From Acidimicrobiia bacterium (GTDB lineage Bacteria > Acidobacteriota > Vicinamibacteria > Vicinamibacterales > SCN-69-37): 64,000 bases of DNA. This document shows, in pieces, positions 8,020 to 16,491 of the stretch. The notes under the pieces were generated by a model that searched no databases, was not told the origin of the DNA, and saw only the letters and a program-made list of their open reading frames with translations. The translations under genes were made by a program, and so were the position numbers. The stretch is taken from contig VFZF01000011.1 of NCBI GenBank assembly GCA_016871335.1, positions 1-64,000 on the forward strand. Reading direction: 5' to 3'. How positions within the stretch are numbered: position 1 is the stretch's first letter; the number at the start of each line of letters is the position of its first letter.

Positions 8020-10839
8020 ATGTCGCACGACTGGATTGCCGTACGAGGCGCCCGAGTTCACAACCTGAAGAACATCGACGTGGAGCTTCCGCGCGACCAG
8101 CTGGTCGTGATCACGGGCCTGTCGGGATCGGGCAAGTCGTCGCTGGCGTTCGACACGATCTACGCGGAAGGGCAGCGGCGGTACGTGGAGTCGCTCTCGG
8201 CCTACGCGCGTCAGTTCCTCGAGCAGGTGGAGAAGCCGGACGTCGACCTGATCGACGGCCTGTCGCCGGCGATCTCGATCGAACAGAAGACTACGGCGGC
8301 GAACCCGCGCTCCACGGTCGGCACGGTCACGGAGATCTACGACTACCTGCGACTGCTGTTTGCGAACATCGGCATTCCCCATTGCCCGAACTGCAACCGC
8401 GAGATCACGTCACAGACACTTGAACGCATCGTCGATGTCGTGTTGTCGATGTCGCCCGATGAGCGGATCAACATCCTCGCGCCGGTGGTGCGGGGACGGA
8501 AGGGTGAGTTCAAGAAGGAACTGGCGGCGCTGCGCACGCGCGGGTTTACACGGGCGCGTATCGACGGTGAATTTGTCGCCCTCGAAGACGACATCAGACT
8601 CGATCGCCGCAAGAATCACACGATCGATGTGATGGTCGATCGCATCGTCATCAAGGACGGCGTCGAGCGCCGCCTCACCGAATCGATCGAACTCGCTCTT
8701 GCGCTCGCCGACGACATCGTGGTCGTCAACACCTTGCAGAGCGGCGACCGGTTGTTCTCGCGGCGGATGGCGTGCCCGTCGTGTGACCTGAGCATCCCCG
8801 AGATGACGCCGCGGGCGTTTTCGTTCAACTCGCCGCACGGCGCGTGCCCGGAGTGCCAGGGTCTTGGTGCCGTGTACGACTTCGATCCGATGCGCGTGGT
8901 GCCGGATGATCGGTTGTCGCTGACCGAAGGCGCCGTGCATCCCTGGGCCAAAGGCGACTCGGCATCCATCAACGACATGCTGACGGGGTTGCAGGCGGCG
9001 TTTGGCATCGACCCGGCTGTGCCGTTTGCGAAGCTCTCGAAGAAGTTGCGCGACGTGATCCTGGTGGGCGCCCCGGGTCGCAAGACCAAAGGCGGCGATC
9101 CATTCGGCGCGGACTTCGAAGGTGTCATCCCGAGTCTGCGGCGCCGGTTTGAAAACGGTGATTGGGCGGAACAAGAAGCGCTGGAGGAATACCGCGCGCT
9201 GCGTCCGTGTATCGCGTGTGGAGGTCAACGCTTGCGGCCCGAGAGCCGCGCGGTACGCGTGAAGGGACGCTCCCTCACCGAATACGTGGACCTGCCGATC
9301 TCCGACGCTCTGCCGATGTTCGATGCGATGGAATTCTCCGAACGGGAGTTTCTCATCGCCGGTCGCGTGCTGAAGGAGATCCGCGAGCGCCTTCGCTTCC
9401 TGGCTGACGTCGGAGTGGGATACCTGACGTTGTCACGCAGCGCGGCAACCCTCTCGGGTGGGGAAGGGCAGCGCATCCGGCTCGCGACACAGATCGGGTC
9501 CGAGTTGACCGGCGTGTTGTACGTGCTCGATGAACCGTCCATCGGTCTCCATCAGCGCGACAATCGTCGGCTGCTCGCGACGTTGTGCCGCCTGCGCAAT
9601 CTCGGGAACACGGTGCTTGTCGTTGAACACGACGAAGAGACTATTCGCCAGGCGGACTACCTCGTTGATCTCGGGCCAGGCGCCGGTGAACACGGCGGCG
9701 TAGTCATGTTTCAGGGCCGGCCGCAGCAGTTGCTGGCCCAGCCCGGCGAGTCGTTGACCGGGCAGTACCTGACCGGCGCACGCAGCATCGGGATGCCGAC
9801 GAAGCGCCGCAAGGGCTCTGGCGAGAAGGTTGTCGTGCGTGGTGCACGCGCCAACAACCTGCAGGGCATTGATGTCGAGTTTCCGCTGGGCACGCTCATC
9901 GCCGTGACCGGTGTGAGCGGCTCGGGCAAGTCCACGCTGGTGAACGAGATTCTGTATCGATCGCTGGCGAAGACCATCTACCGATCACTCGATGAACCCG
10001 GCGCACACGACGGCATAGACGGTCTGTCGCACGTCGATAAGGTCATCCAGATCGACCAGTCACCCATCGGGCGCACGCCCCGGTCGAACCCGGCGACCTA
10101 CACAGGACTCTTCACGTTTGTGCGGGAGCTGTTTGCGATGTTGCCCGACGCACGCGCGCGTGGCTACAAGGCCGGGCGGTTTTCGTTCAACGTCAAGGGC
10201 GGCCGGTGTGAATCGTGCCAGGGTGACGGCGTCATCGCCATCGAGATGCACTTCCTTCCCAACGTGTATGTGACGTGTGAGGAGTGCAAGGGCCGCCGCT
10301 ACAACCGCGAGACGCTGGAGATTCGGTATCGCGGCAAATCGATCGCCGAAATGCTTGAGCTCACCGTGGATCAGGCGCTCGAGCTCGTCGAGAACTTCCC
10401 GACCATCGCGACGCGGCTCCGCACCTTGCAGGAAGTCGGCCTCGGGTATCTGACGCTCGGCCAGTCCGCCACCACCCTCTCCGGCGGAGAAGCCCAGCGC
10501 GTCAAGCTGTCGCGCGAGCTCGCGCGCCGCGGCACCGGCCGCACGATGTACATCCTCGACGAGCCGACCACCGGGCTCCACTTCGAGGACGTCCGCAAAC
10601 TCCTCGATGTCCTGAACCGCCTCGTCGACCAGGGCAACACCATCGTGGTCATCGAACACAACCTCGACGTCATCAAGGGGGCCGACTGGGTGATCGATCT
10701 CGGTCCCGAGGGTGGGCTGGGTGGTGGCAAGGTGGTGGCGGCCGGAACCCCGGAAGCCGTTGCAAAAAATAAGGCTTCGGCGACCGGTGCGTTCCTAGCG
10801 GGGCTTTTCCGTCCTGTCAAACAACCGGCGGTTTCATGA
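8020..10839 (+). CDS. uvrA: Excinuclease ABC subunit A
   Basis: A 939-residue DNA damage-recognition ATPase of nucleotide excision repair, working with UvrB and UvrC. It has the duplicated ABC layout. The first Walker A is GLSGSGKSS and the second GVSGSGKST, with signature motifs [16 protein letters not shown] and [16 protein letters not shown]. Zinc-finger cysteine pairs are visible as CPSC and CPEC in the first half and CESC and CEEC in the second. The N-terminus [22 protein letters not shown] is canonical. Length is normal. It is probably expressed with the preceding CaiB-like gene, although the functions are unrelated. Confidence 0.97.
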   Translation: MSHDWIAVRGARVHNLKNIDVELPRDQLVVITGLSGSGKSSLAFDTIYAEGQRRYVESLSAYARQFLEQVEKPDVDLIDGLSPAISIEQKTTAANPRSTVGTVTEIYDYLRLLFANIGIPHCPNCNREITSQTLERIVDVVLSMSPDERINILAPVVRGRKGEFKKELAALRTRGFTRARIDGEFVALEDDIRLDRRKNHTIDVMVDRIVIKDGVERRLTESIELALALADDIVVVNTLQSGDRLFSRRMACPSCDLSIPEMTPRAFSFNSPHGACPECQGLGAVYDFDPMRVVPDDRLSLTEGAVHPWAKGDSASINDMLTGLQAAFGIDPAVPFAKLSKKLRDVILVGAPGRKTKGGDPFGADFEGVIPSLRRRFENGDWAEQEALEEYRALRPCIACGGQRLRPESRAVRVKGRSLTEYVDLPISDALPMFDAMEFSEREFLIAGRVLKEIRERLRFLADVGVGYLTLSRSAATLSGGEGQRIRLATQIGSELTGVLYVLDEPSIGLHQRDNRRLLATLCRLRNLGNTVLVVEHDEETIRQADYLVDLGPGAGEHGGVVMFQGRPQQLLAQPGESLTGQYLTGARSIGMPTKRRKGSGEKVVVRGARANNLQGIDVEFPLGTLIAVTGVSGSGKSTLVNEILYRSLAKTIYRSLDEPGAHDGIDGLSHVDKVIQIDQSPIGRTPRSNPATYTGLFTFVRELFAMLPDARARGYKAGRFSFNVKGGRCESCQGDGVIAIEMHFLPNVYVTCEECKGRRYNRETLEIRYRGKSIAEMLELTVDQALELVENFPTIATRLRTLQEVGLGYLTLGQSATTLSGGEAQRVKLSRELARRGTGRTMYILDEPTTGLHFEDVRKLLDVLNRLVDQGNTIVVIEHNLDVIKGADWVIDLGPEGGLGGGKVVAAGTPEAVAKNKASATGAFLAGLFRPVKQPAVS

Positions 10840-10991
10840 CGCCTGTGTCAATATCCCCACAGGCGCGACCAGGGTTGGCGTGGTTGAATTACCACACATA
10901 CTCGTATTTGCCGGGCGGCCCAAGTCGGTATATCATCCGCAAGCCTAATCCACGCAATGAGTTAGGTGTTCACGTGGCGGCCGGTCAATTG

Positions 10992-11008
10992 TTGGCAGCC
11001 GGATTGCT
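10992..11008 (+). promoter_or_regulatory. Candidate sigma54 (-24/-12) promoter for lpxC
   Basis: TTGGCA at 10992-10997 and TTGCT at 11004-11008 carry GG and GC exactly 12 bases apart, the spacing of the RpoN consensus (TTGGCAC-N5-TTGCW). One notable mismatch is GC instead of CG after TTGGCA. Initiation would be near 11019, 16 bases before the lpxC ATG. A TATAGA at about 11010-11015 offers a weaker sigma70 reading. The remaining intergenic DNA from 10840 holds no recognisable gene. Confidence 0.35.
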
Positions 11009-11034
11009 TATAGAAGCTGCGAACGCAACGATAC

Positions 11035-11937
11035 ATGTCCGCCCAACGCACTCTCCGCCACGCGACGCCCTGCACGGGGATTGGCCTCCACTCGGGCCAG
11101 AAGGTCTCCATCGTGCTCAAGCCGGCGCCCGTGAATCACGGCATCCGGTTCCAGCGAACGGACCTTCGCGTTGAAATTCCGGCGACGACGGCGTGTCTGG
11201 TTGGCGCGCAGCACTTGCAGACGGGTCTTCGCCAGGCGGATGCGACGGTGGAAACCATCGAGCACCTGCTCTCGGCGCTTCGCAGTCTCGGCGTGGACAA
11301 CGCCATCATCGAACTCAACCAGCCGGAAGTGCCGATCATGGACGGCAGCGCGTCCCCCTGGGTCTATCTGATTCAGAGCACCGGCACCAAGGAACAGTCG
11401 GCCCCACGCCAGATGCTCGAAGTGCTGTCGCCGGTGGACGTGCAGGACGGCGACAAGCGTATTGCCGTCTATCCGTCCGACCGCTTCAAGATCACCTACA
11501 GCATCGCCTTCGACCATCCGCTGCTGCGGCATCAGGAGAAGACGATCGACGTCACCGAAGCGACCTACGTCGATGAGATTGCGCCTGCGCGCACCTTCGG
11601 CTTCCTCAAGGACGTGGAACTGATGCGTCAGCGCGGCCTCGCGCTTGGCGGGTCACTGGACAACGCGATTGTGATCGGCGAAACGGGCGTCCTCAATCAG
11701 CTCCGGTTCGACGATGAGTTTGTGCGTCACAAGATGTTGGACGTGATCGGCGACCTCGCCCTGGTGGGGCATCCGATTCGCGGCCACGTGGTGGTGCAGC
11801 GGGGCGGTCACGCTCTGCATACGAAGTTCGCGACTGAACTCCTCCGTCAGCGCGACGCGTGGCGTCTGGTGGACGCGAGCGAGCCGGCGGCTGCACCCGT
11901 CGCCGCCCGCGTCCCGGCCCGTTCCTCCGTTCGCTAA
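11035..11937 (+). CDS. lpxC: UDP-3-O-acyl-N-acetylglucosamine deacetylase
   Basis: A 300-residue zinc deacetylase that catalyses the committed step of lipid A synthesis in the cytoplasm. The first zinc histidine is H77 in TIEHLLSAL. The second cluster, RHKMLDVIGD, supplies the other His and Asp ligands. The substrate-channel block ARTFGFLKDVELMRQRGLALGG and the catalytic histidine region near GHPIRGHV are present. Its presence is strong evidence for a lipopolysaccharide-type outer membrane. The C-terminal 20 residues are an Ala/Pro/Arg-rich extension. It stands alone behind its own promoter region, not in an lpxA/fabZ cluster. Confidence 0.96.
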   Translation: MSAQRTLRHATPCTGIGLHSGQKVSIVLKPAPVNHGIRFQRTDLRVEIPATTACLVGAQHLQTGLRQADATVETIEHLLSALRSLGVDNAIIELNQPEVPIMDGSASPWVYLIQSTGTKEQSAPRQMLEVLSPVDVQDGDKRIAVYPSDRFKITYSIAFDHPLLRHQEKTIDVTEATYVDEIAPARTFGFLKDVELMRQRGLALGGSLDNAIVIGETGVLNQLRFDDEFVRHKMLDVIGDLALVGHPIRGHVVVQRGGHALHTKFATELLRQRDAWRLVDASEPAAAPVAARVPARSSVR

Positions 11938-11960
11938 TTTCGAAGTCCCGCAGTTCCGAG

Positions 11961-11990
11961 GTGCTCTTCGGAGCACAAGGGCTTCAGCCC
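11961..11990. repeat. Hairpin pair after lpxC: tetraloop stem and GGGCT-tc-AGCCC palindrome
   Basis: GTGCTC-ttcg-GAGCAC (11961-11976) is a six-pair stem with a UUCG-type tetraloop. It is followed directly by GGGCTTCAGCCC (11979-11990). The second palindrome has the reverse-complement sequence of one at 59072-59083, so it looks like a dispersed REP-type unit. There is no T-run, so terminator function is uncertain. The rest of 11938-12118 shows no gene. Confidence 0.45.
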
Positions 11991-12118
11991 CTGTGACCAG
12001 CGTCAGCTGGAGGCTGCCTCATCACGTGTGCTCTCCGGCTCGACGACGCGGAAAAAGCGCTGCTTCACGCGTCACTCGCAGTCGAGCAGGCACAGACGAG
12101 CCGTCACCCAGGTGAAGA

Positions 12119-12397
12119 CTATTCAGATTCCGTCGCCTTCGTCGCCTTCTTCACCAGCTGCGCAAGCCGGTCGTTCTCGAACCGGTTGAAACTCATGAAC
12201 AGGCTTTCCTTGAGATACGTGCGCAGCTCCTCCTCGGTGAGCTGGCTGATCAGATGCTGGAACTCGTGGTCGATCTCTTCGAAGCTGTAGTCGAGGTCGG
12301 CCTTGCGGGCGAGGTCTCGCGACACGGTCTCGATGATCGCGAGCACGTCACCATCAATCTCCACAGGGGTGCCGGCGGTCGTGGTGATCTTCCGCAT
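12119..12397 (-). CDS. Small hypothetical protein, third gene of the sigma/STAS operon
   Basis: A 92-residue soluble protein of unknown family, starting MRKITTTAGTPVEIDG. It is predicted mostly helical after residue 20, with a charged stretch rich in Asp/Glu and Lys, and has no signal peptide or membrane segment. The ATG at 12397 is preferred because it lies one base past the stop of the STAS gene, which implies coupled translation. Being last in an operon with a sigma factor and an anti-sigma antagonist, it could take part in the same regulatory switch. It has no histidine-kinase (anti-sigma) motifs, so this is only context. Confidence 0.6.
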   Translation of the reverse strand: MRKITTTAGTPVEIDGDVLAIIETVSRDLARKADLDYSFEEIDHEFQHLISQLTEEELRTYLKESLFMSFNRFENDRLAQLVKKATKATESE

Positions 12398-12398
12398 G

Positions 12399-12740
12399 TC
12401 AGCCTCCGAAACTGGCCAGGGCCGATGCCTGATCGGCGTAGACCTCAAGGAAGTTGTGCGCGCCCGTCATCGTCAACATCGTCTCCACGCGCTTCTGCAC
12501 GCCAGAGAGCTTGAGCTGACCACCGGCCGTGTGCGACTGCCGATACAGGTCCATCAGACAGCCAATCGTGGCGCTGTCCACGTAGCCGACCGTGGAGAGG
12601 TCCACGAGAATCTGCTTCTGCCCACTCGCCACAAGCCCCGCGACCGTGGTCGCGAAGTCCGAGAGGATCGGATAGGTCAGCTTCGATTCCGTAACGTGCA
12701 CCACCACGACGGTGCCGTGGGTTGAGGTCGTGACATTCAT
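12399..12740 (-). CDS. STAS-domain anti-sigma factor antagonist
   Basis: A 113-residue single STAS domain of the SpoIIAA/RsbV type. These proteins release a sigma factor by binding its anti-sigma kinase and are switched by phosphorylation of a serine or threonine. The core motif ILVDLSTVGYVDSATIG (about 43-60) includes the DSAT site where the phospho-residue of the family lies. Its ATG overlaps the stop of the upstream sigma-factor gene (ATGA), and its own stop is one base from the next start. No anti-sigma kinase gene is seen in the window. Confidence 0.85.
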   Translation of the reverse strand: MNVTTSTHGTVVVVHVTESKLTYPILSDFATTVAGLVASGQKQILVDLSTVGYVDSATIGCLMDLYRQSHTAGGQLKLSGVQKRVETMLTMTGAHNFLEVYADQASALASFGG

Positions 12741-13360
12741 TCTGTTCCTCCGCGCGAAGCCATGGAGCCCTGCGGCCTGTGATGTTGGAGACGGCGGATC
12801 TGGCGCGCCAGTTCGAGTCGTCCCCGGTTGATACGCGACTTGACGGTGCCTTCGGGCAATCCCAGTTGATCGGCAATCTCCTGGTAGGAGAACTCCTGCA
12901 GGTCTCGCAGCGTAACGGCCTGACGCAGGGTAGCCGGCAGCTCAGCCAGCGCCTGCCGGATGATCGACTTCACATCGACATACTCCAGCTCGCCGAGCGG
13001 CGTCCGCTCCCGCGACACCGGTGACAGCTCGGACGCGTCCACATCACGCGCCATCGTCGCCCGTTCCTTCCGGACCGACCGGTAGTGGTCAATACAGAGG
13101 TTACGACTAATGCTGATGAGCCATGTCTGGAAGTTGGCGCGCCGGTCAAACGTGTGCAGCGCCTTGAAAATCTTGACGAAGATGTCCTGCGTCAGGTCCT
13201 CGGCCTCGTCGTGCCGTCCGACAAACTTGTACGCGACGTTGAACACCTTGCGGCGGTGCGTACGGACAATCTCCTCCCACGCGGTCTGGTCACCGGCCAG
13301 ACACCGCGCTATCAAGGCATCAGGGGCCTCGGTCGGAGAGGGCGTCGGAAGTTCGGACAT
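12737..13360 (-). CDS. ECF-type RNA polymerase sigma factor
   Basis: A 207-residue sigma70-family protein with region 2 (DEAEDLTQDIFVKIFKALHTF, FQTWLISISRNLCIDHYR) and region 4 (LPATLRQAVTLRDLQEFSY, LPEGTVKSRINRGRLELARQIRR). The ATG at 13360 (MSELPTPSP) is chosen; an ATG at 13393 would add 11 residues and is possible. It heads an operon with a STAS antagonist and a small unknown protein. That partner set is more typical of partner-switching control than of the membrane anti-sigma factors usual for ECF sigmas. It diverges from lysA across about 40 bases. Confidence 0.9.
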   Translation of the reverse strand: MSELPTPSPTEAPDALIARCLAGDQTAWEEIVRTHRRKVFNVAYKFVGRHDEAEDLTQDIFVKIFKALHTFDRRANFQTWLISISRNLCIDHYRSVRKERATMARDVDASELSPVSRERTPLGELEYVDVKSIIRQALAELPATLRQAVTLRDLQEFSYQEIADQLGLPEGTVKSRINRGRLELARQIRRLQHHRPQGSMASRGGTE

Positions 13361-13399
13361 GCAACGGACGGCCAGAATCGCGTCAGGAATCATACTAAA

Positions 13400-14656
13400 A
13401 TGCCAGCTCCCGTGCCTGGTTTCATACGCATCCATGGAGAGTTCTGCAGTGACGATGTCGCGCTGTCGGCGGTTGCCGAGGCCGTCGGCACGCCCACACA
13501 CGTCTACAGCCGCGCGCTGCTGAGGGAGCGGTACACCGCCCTCGACAGCGCATTCGCCGGCTATCCGCACGACCTGCATTACGCCATCAAGGCGAACGCC
13601 ACGCTTGCCGTGGTGCGCGAGATGCGTGAGGCCGGCGCACACGCGGATGCCAACTCCGGCGGCGAGATTGAACTCGCCCTGCGCGCTGGGTTTTCGCCGG
13701 ACCAGATCGTGTTCACCGGCGTCGGCAAAACACACGACGAACTGGTGCGCGCGGTGACCCTCGGCGTGAAGGCCATCAACGCCGAATCGCCTGGAGAGAT
13801 GGAACGCATCCAGGCCATTGCCGCAACGCACAACACCGTCGCGCGTGTGGCCGTGCGCGTGAATCCGGATGTTGAGGCCGGCAGCCATCCCAACATCTCG
13901 ACCGGGCACAAGACGACGAAGTTCGGGATGTCGGTGGTGCAGGCGTACGCGATGGTCACCGAAATGGCCCAGCGCCCCAACCTCCGCGTCGTCGGCCTCC
14001 ACGTCCACATCGGGTCACAAATCACCGACGCCCTGCCGCTCACCCAGGCGGCCGCCACGATCGCGACGATGGCGACGACGCTGGCGGAGCAGGGGATTGC
14101 GCTCGAGCACCTCGACATCGGTGGAGGATTGGGCATTGCGTATGAGCCCTGGCAGCGTGTGTTGAGTCCTGAGGAATATGCGGCCGCGGTGCTGCCGGTC
14201 GTGCGTCCGACGGGATTGCGACTGGTGCTGGAACCCGGCCGGTGGATTACGGGGCCTGCCGGTGTGTTGCTCGCGCGTGTGGTTGACCTCAAGCAGCAGG
14301 CCGATGGACGCCAGTTCGTGATCGTGGACGCCGGTATGACGGATCTGATTCGTCCGGCGCTCTACAACGCGTGGCACGAGATCGAAGCTGTGCTGCCGAG
14401 GGACGGTGCTGCGGTGGACTGCGACATCGCGGGGCCCGTCTGCGAAACCAGCGACACGCTCGGCAAACAACGCAGTCTGCCGCCGGTCATGGTCGGTGAC
14501 CTGATCGTGGTGCGTGATACCGGGGCTTATGGATCGGTCATGGCGTCGAACTACAATCGGCGTCCGTTCGCCGCTGAAGTGATGGTGGATGGACGGTCGT
14601 GGCGGGTTGTACGCCGCCGCCAGACGGTGGACGACATGCTGCAGTGGGAGGCGTGA
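13400..14656 (+). CDS. lysA: Diaminopimelate decarboxylase
   Basis: A 418-residue fold-III PLP decarboxylase making L-lysine from meso-diaminopimelate. The PLP lysine lies in HYAIKANATLAVV, the HVHIGSQ motif and GGGLGIAYEP binding site follow, and the active-site cysteine region reads VCETSDTLGK. The start at 13400 (MPAPVPGFIRIHGEF) gives the normal family length; the open frame continues upstream into the opposite sigma gene. Its TGA overlaps the tmk ATG (TGATG), so the two are translated together. Divergent transcription with the sigma factor leaves only about 40 bases for both promoters. Confidence 0.95.
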   Translation: MPAPVPGFIRIHGEFCSDDVALSAVAEAVGTPTHVYSRALLRERYTALDSAFAGYPHDLHYAIKANATLAVVREMREAGAHADANSGGEIELALRAGFSPDQIVFTGVGKTHDELVRAVTLGVKAINAESPGEMERIQAIAATHNTVARVAVRVNPDVEAGSHPNISTGHKTTKFGMSVVQAYAMVTEMAQRPNLRVVGLHVHIGSQITDALPLTQAAATIATMATTLAEQGIALEHLDIGGGLGIAYEPWQRVLSPEEYAAAVLPVVRPTGLRLVLEPGRWITGPAGVLLARVVDLKQQADGRQFVIVDAGMTDLIRPALYNAWHEIEAVLPRDGAAVDCDIAGPVCETSDTLGKQRSLPPVMVGDLIVVRDTGAYGSVMASNYNRRPFAAEVMVDGRSWRVVRRRQTVDDMLQWEA

Positions 14657-15240
14657 TGATTGTTGCGTTTGAGGGACTCGATCAAAGCGGAAAAGAAACG
14701 CAGGCGCGGCACTTGCGCGCGCGGATCGAGCAGGACGGCCGCAAGGTCCACTCCCTGTCATTTCCCGACTACGAGACGCCCATCGGCCGCGAGATCGCGA
14801 AGGCGCTCGCCGGCGAACGCGAATTCGGCGCCGACGTGATGCAGCTGCTGTACGTGGCCAACCGCTGCGAATACCGCCCGAAGATCGACATGTGGCTCAA
14901 GGCCGGCGGCATCATCGTGTGTGATCGCTACCGCGCATCGAGCATCGCGTACGGCGAAGCGCAGGGCCTCGACCCGGCGTGGCTTGAGGATATCCAGCGC
15001 TATCTGCCGAAGCCGACGGTCACCGTGCTGCTCGACATCGCACCCGAGACCGCCGTGCAACGGAAGTCCACCGGCCGCGACAAATACGAACGCGACCTGA
15101 GCCTGCTGGCCCGCGTGCGCGCGTCCTATCGCCGCCAGGCGGAGCAGCCCGACTGGGTGCTCATCGACGGCGAAATGGGCAAGGACGAAGTGCGCGCCGC
15201 CATTGAGGCGGAGGTGTTAATTCGCCTCAAGGTGGTGTAG
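14656..15240 (+). CDS. tmk: Thymidylate kinase
   Basis: A 194-residue P-loop kinase phosphorylating dTMP to dTDP. The P-loop reads FEGLDQSGKETQ, in which Glu follows the catalytic lysine instead of the usual Thr or Ser. The DR(Y/H) motif appears as CDRYRASSIAYGEAQG, and the lid as RKSTGRDKYERDL. The length fits bacterial Tmk. The start codon overlaps the lysA stop. The coding end runs into three tandem copies of a GTGGTGTAG-like 9-base unit (15232-15258), the first of which contains the stop codon. Confidence 0.9.
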   Translation: MIVAFEGLDQSGKETQARHLRARIEQDGRKVHSLSFPDYETPIGREIAKALAGEREFGADVMQLLYVANRCEYRPKIDMWLKAGGIIVCDRYRASSIAYGEAQGLDPAWLEDIQRYLPKPTVTVLLDIAPETAVQRKSTGRDKYERDLSLLARVRASYRRQAEQPDWVLIDGEMGKDEVRAAIEAEVLIRLKVV

Positions 15241-15254
15241 GTGGTGTAGGTGGC

Positions 15255-15313
15255 GTAGGGCGCGCTGAACTTGAGCGCGCCGATCTGGCCCGCTGCAGTT
15301 CAGCGGGCCCTAC
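15255..15313. repeat. Double-hairpin palindromic element between tmk and comF
   Basis: The outer ends GTAGGGCGCGCTGAAC and GTTCAGCGGGCCCTAC are inverted with one mismatch. Inside are two strong stems: GGCGCGCT/AGCGCGCC with a 7-base loop, and GGCCCGCTG/CAGCGGGCC with a 5-base loop. The element fills the gap between the convergent tmk and comF genes and overlaps the comF stop. It could be a bidirectional terminator or a REP/MITE-like repeat; no T-run is present. Confidence 0.6.
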
Positions 15314-15939
15314 GTGCGACGCATCGCCCGTGCTACCGTCAGCACCCTGACCTGCTGAACACCGGCTTCCAGCAAGACACGCGTACAGGCATCAGCCGTT
15401 GCGCCCGTCGTCAGCACATCGTCGACCAGGATGACCGTTGGCGGGATGTGACGCGACCTCACGCGGCGCATTGCGTAGAGACACGAGACGTTGGCGCGCC
15501 GTTCGGCGGCATGCAGGCCCGCCTGTGGACGGCCCAGACGCGTCCGTCGCAGTGCGCGCCACACAGGACGTCCCAACTCACACGCCAGCAAGTCAGCCTG
15601 ATTAAACCCGCGCCTGACCGACCGCCAGGGATGCAGCGGCACGGGCACCACCGCCGCATCGTCGAGCCAATCGCCCGCAGCATCGCGCATGAGGGCCCCC
15701 AGAGGCCGCGCCAATGACGCGTGGCCGCCGTACTTGAGCGCGTGCACGATGTTGCGGAGTGAGCCTTCGTAGATGCCGGCAGCTCTGGCCAGCTCGGTGG
15801 GAGGCGTGGGGTGGATGGCCGACCAGCAGTGAGCACACACCGGGCCAATCCGACGATCAGTCAGGGGCGCCTGGCACGCGACGCAGGTAGGGTCGAAGAG
15901 AAAGAGGAGGGCACGGTCTGCCCAGCGGTGGACGGCCAT
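15310..15939 (-). CDS. comF: ComF-family amidophosphoribosyltransferase-like protein
   Basis: A 209-residue ComF/GntX-type protein, needed for DNA uptake in naturally competent bacteria, though its biochemical step is still unsettled. The N-terminal zinc ribbon has cysteine pairs C19/C22 and C35/C38. The phosphoribosyltransferase domain ends in the PRPP-binding loop VILVDDVLTTGAT. PVPLHPWRSVRRGFNQADLLA is the typical family block. It follows rsfS in the minus-strand run, after a gap of 84 bases with a hairpin. With dprA nearby at 20052, competence is plausible. Confidence 0.88.
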   Translation of the reverse strand: MAVHRWADRALLFLFDPTCVACQAPLTDRRIGPVCAHCWSAIHPTPPTELARAAGIYEGSLRNIVHALKYGGHASLARPLGALMRDAAGDWLDDAAVVPVPLHPWRSVRRGFNQADLLACELGRPVWRALRRTRLGRPQAGLHAAERRANVSCLYAMRRVRSRHIPPTVILVDDVLTTGATADACTRVLLEAGVQQVRVLTVARAMRRT

Positions 15940-15990
15940 GCCTGGACACCTTCACGGGGCGTGCCAGGCCGTTCGCTGGAGACGTGGCGA

Positions 15991-16015
15991 CCGGTACGCA
16001 GAATCTGCGTACCGG
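15991..16015 (-). terminator. Perfect 10-bp stem-loop after rsfS
   Basis: CCGGTACGCA-gaatc-TGCGTACCGG is a perfect stem with a five-base loop, between the rsfS stop and the comF start. No T-run follows on the minus strand, so it is either a weak or factor-dependent terminator, or an attenuator setting comF expression below the ribosomal operon. Confidence 0.45.
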
Positions 16016-16023
16016 CGTCAGGA

Positions 16024-16491
16024 TCAGCCTTCGGAAACTTCGATCGATTCGGCGCCACCCCACAGCCGTTCGAGGCCGTAGAATGTGCGCTGGGCCGGCA
16101 GGAACACGTGCACGATGAACGTGAAGTAGTCGAGCAGGATCCACTCGCCGCGGTTGTAGCCTTCCACCAGCGCGGCCTTCTGGCCGTCGACCTTGAGGCC
16201 CGCTTCGACGGCGTCGGCAATCGCCTGCACCTGTTTGGTGTTGGCGCCGGTGCAGACGATGAAGAAGTCGGTGAAGGCGGAGGCGTTGCGAAGGTCCAGC
16301 ACGGTGAGGTCGATCGCCTGCTTGTCCTGCGCGCACTTGATGGCCAGCTTCAGGTCCGCCGGAAGCCGTGGCATCGCGGGCTTCTTCTTCGCAACGGCTT
16401 TCTTCGCAACTGCCTTCTTGGCGACGGTCTTTTTCGCGACGGCCTTCTTCGCAACCTTCTTCACGGCCTTCTTCGCTGGCGATTTACTCAT
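16024..16491 (-). CDS. rsfS: Ribosome silencing factor with a Lys/Ala-rich N-terminal tail
   Basis: A 155-residue RsfS/Iojap protein, which binds L14 on the 50S subunit and blocks joining of subunits under starvation. The conserved domain begins near residue 45 and includes VLDLRNASAFTDFFIVCTG and GEWILLDYFTFIVHVFLP. Residues 1-37 are an unusual basic tail of repeated KKAV(A) units, which the family normally lacks. That tail resembles histone H1-like extensions and may bind RNA. The start overlaps the end of nadD by 8 bases, the usual nadD-rsfS coupling. Confidence 0.92.
   Translation of the reverse strand: MSKSPAKKAVKKVAKKAVAKKTVAKKAVAKKAVAKKKPAMPRLPADLKLAIKCAQDKQAIDLTVLDLRNASAFTDFFIVCTGANTKQVQAIADAVEAGLKVDGQKAALVEGYNRGEWILLDYFTFIVHVFLPAQRTFYGLERLWGGAESIEVSEG

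Noticed and set aside
10836-11174. A possible small gene between uvrA and lpxC
   Set aside because: It crosses the lpxC start in another frame and has no family match; the region is better explained as promoter DNA.
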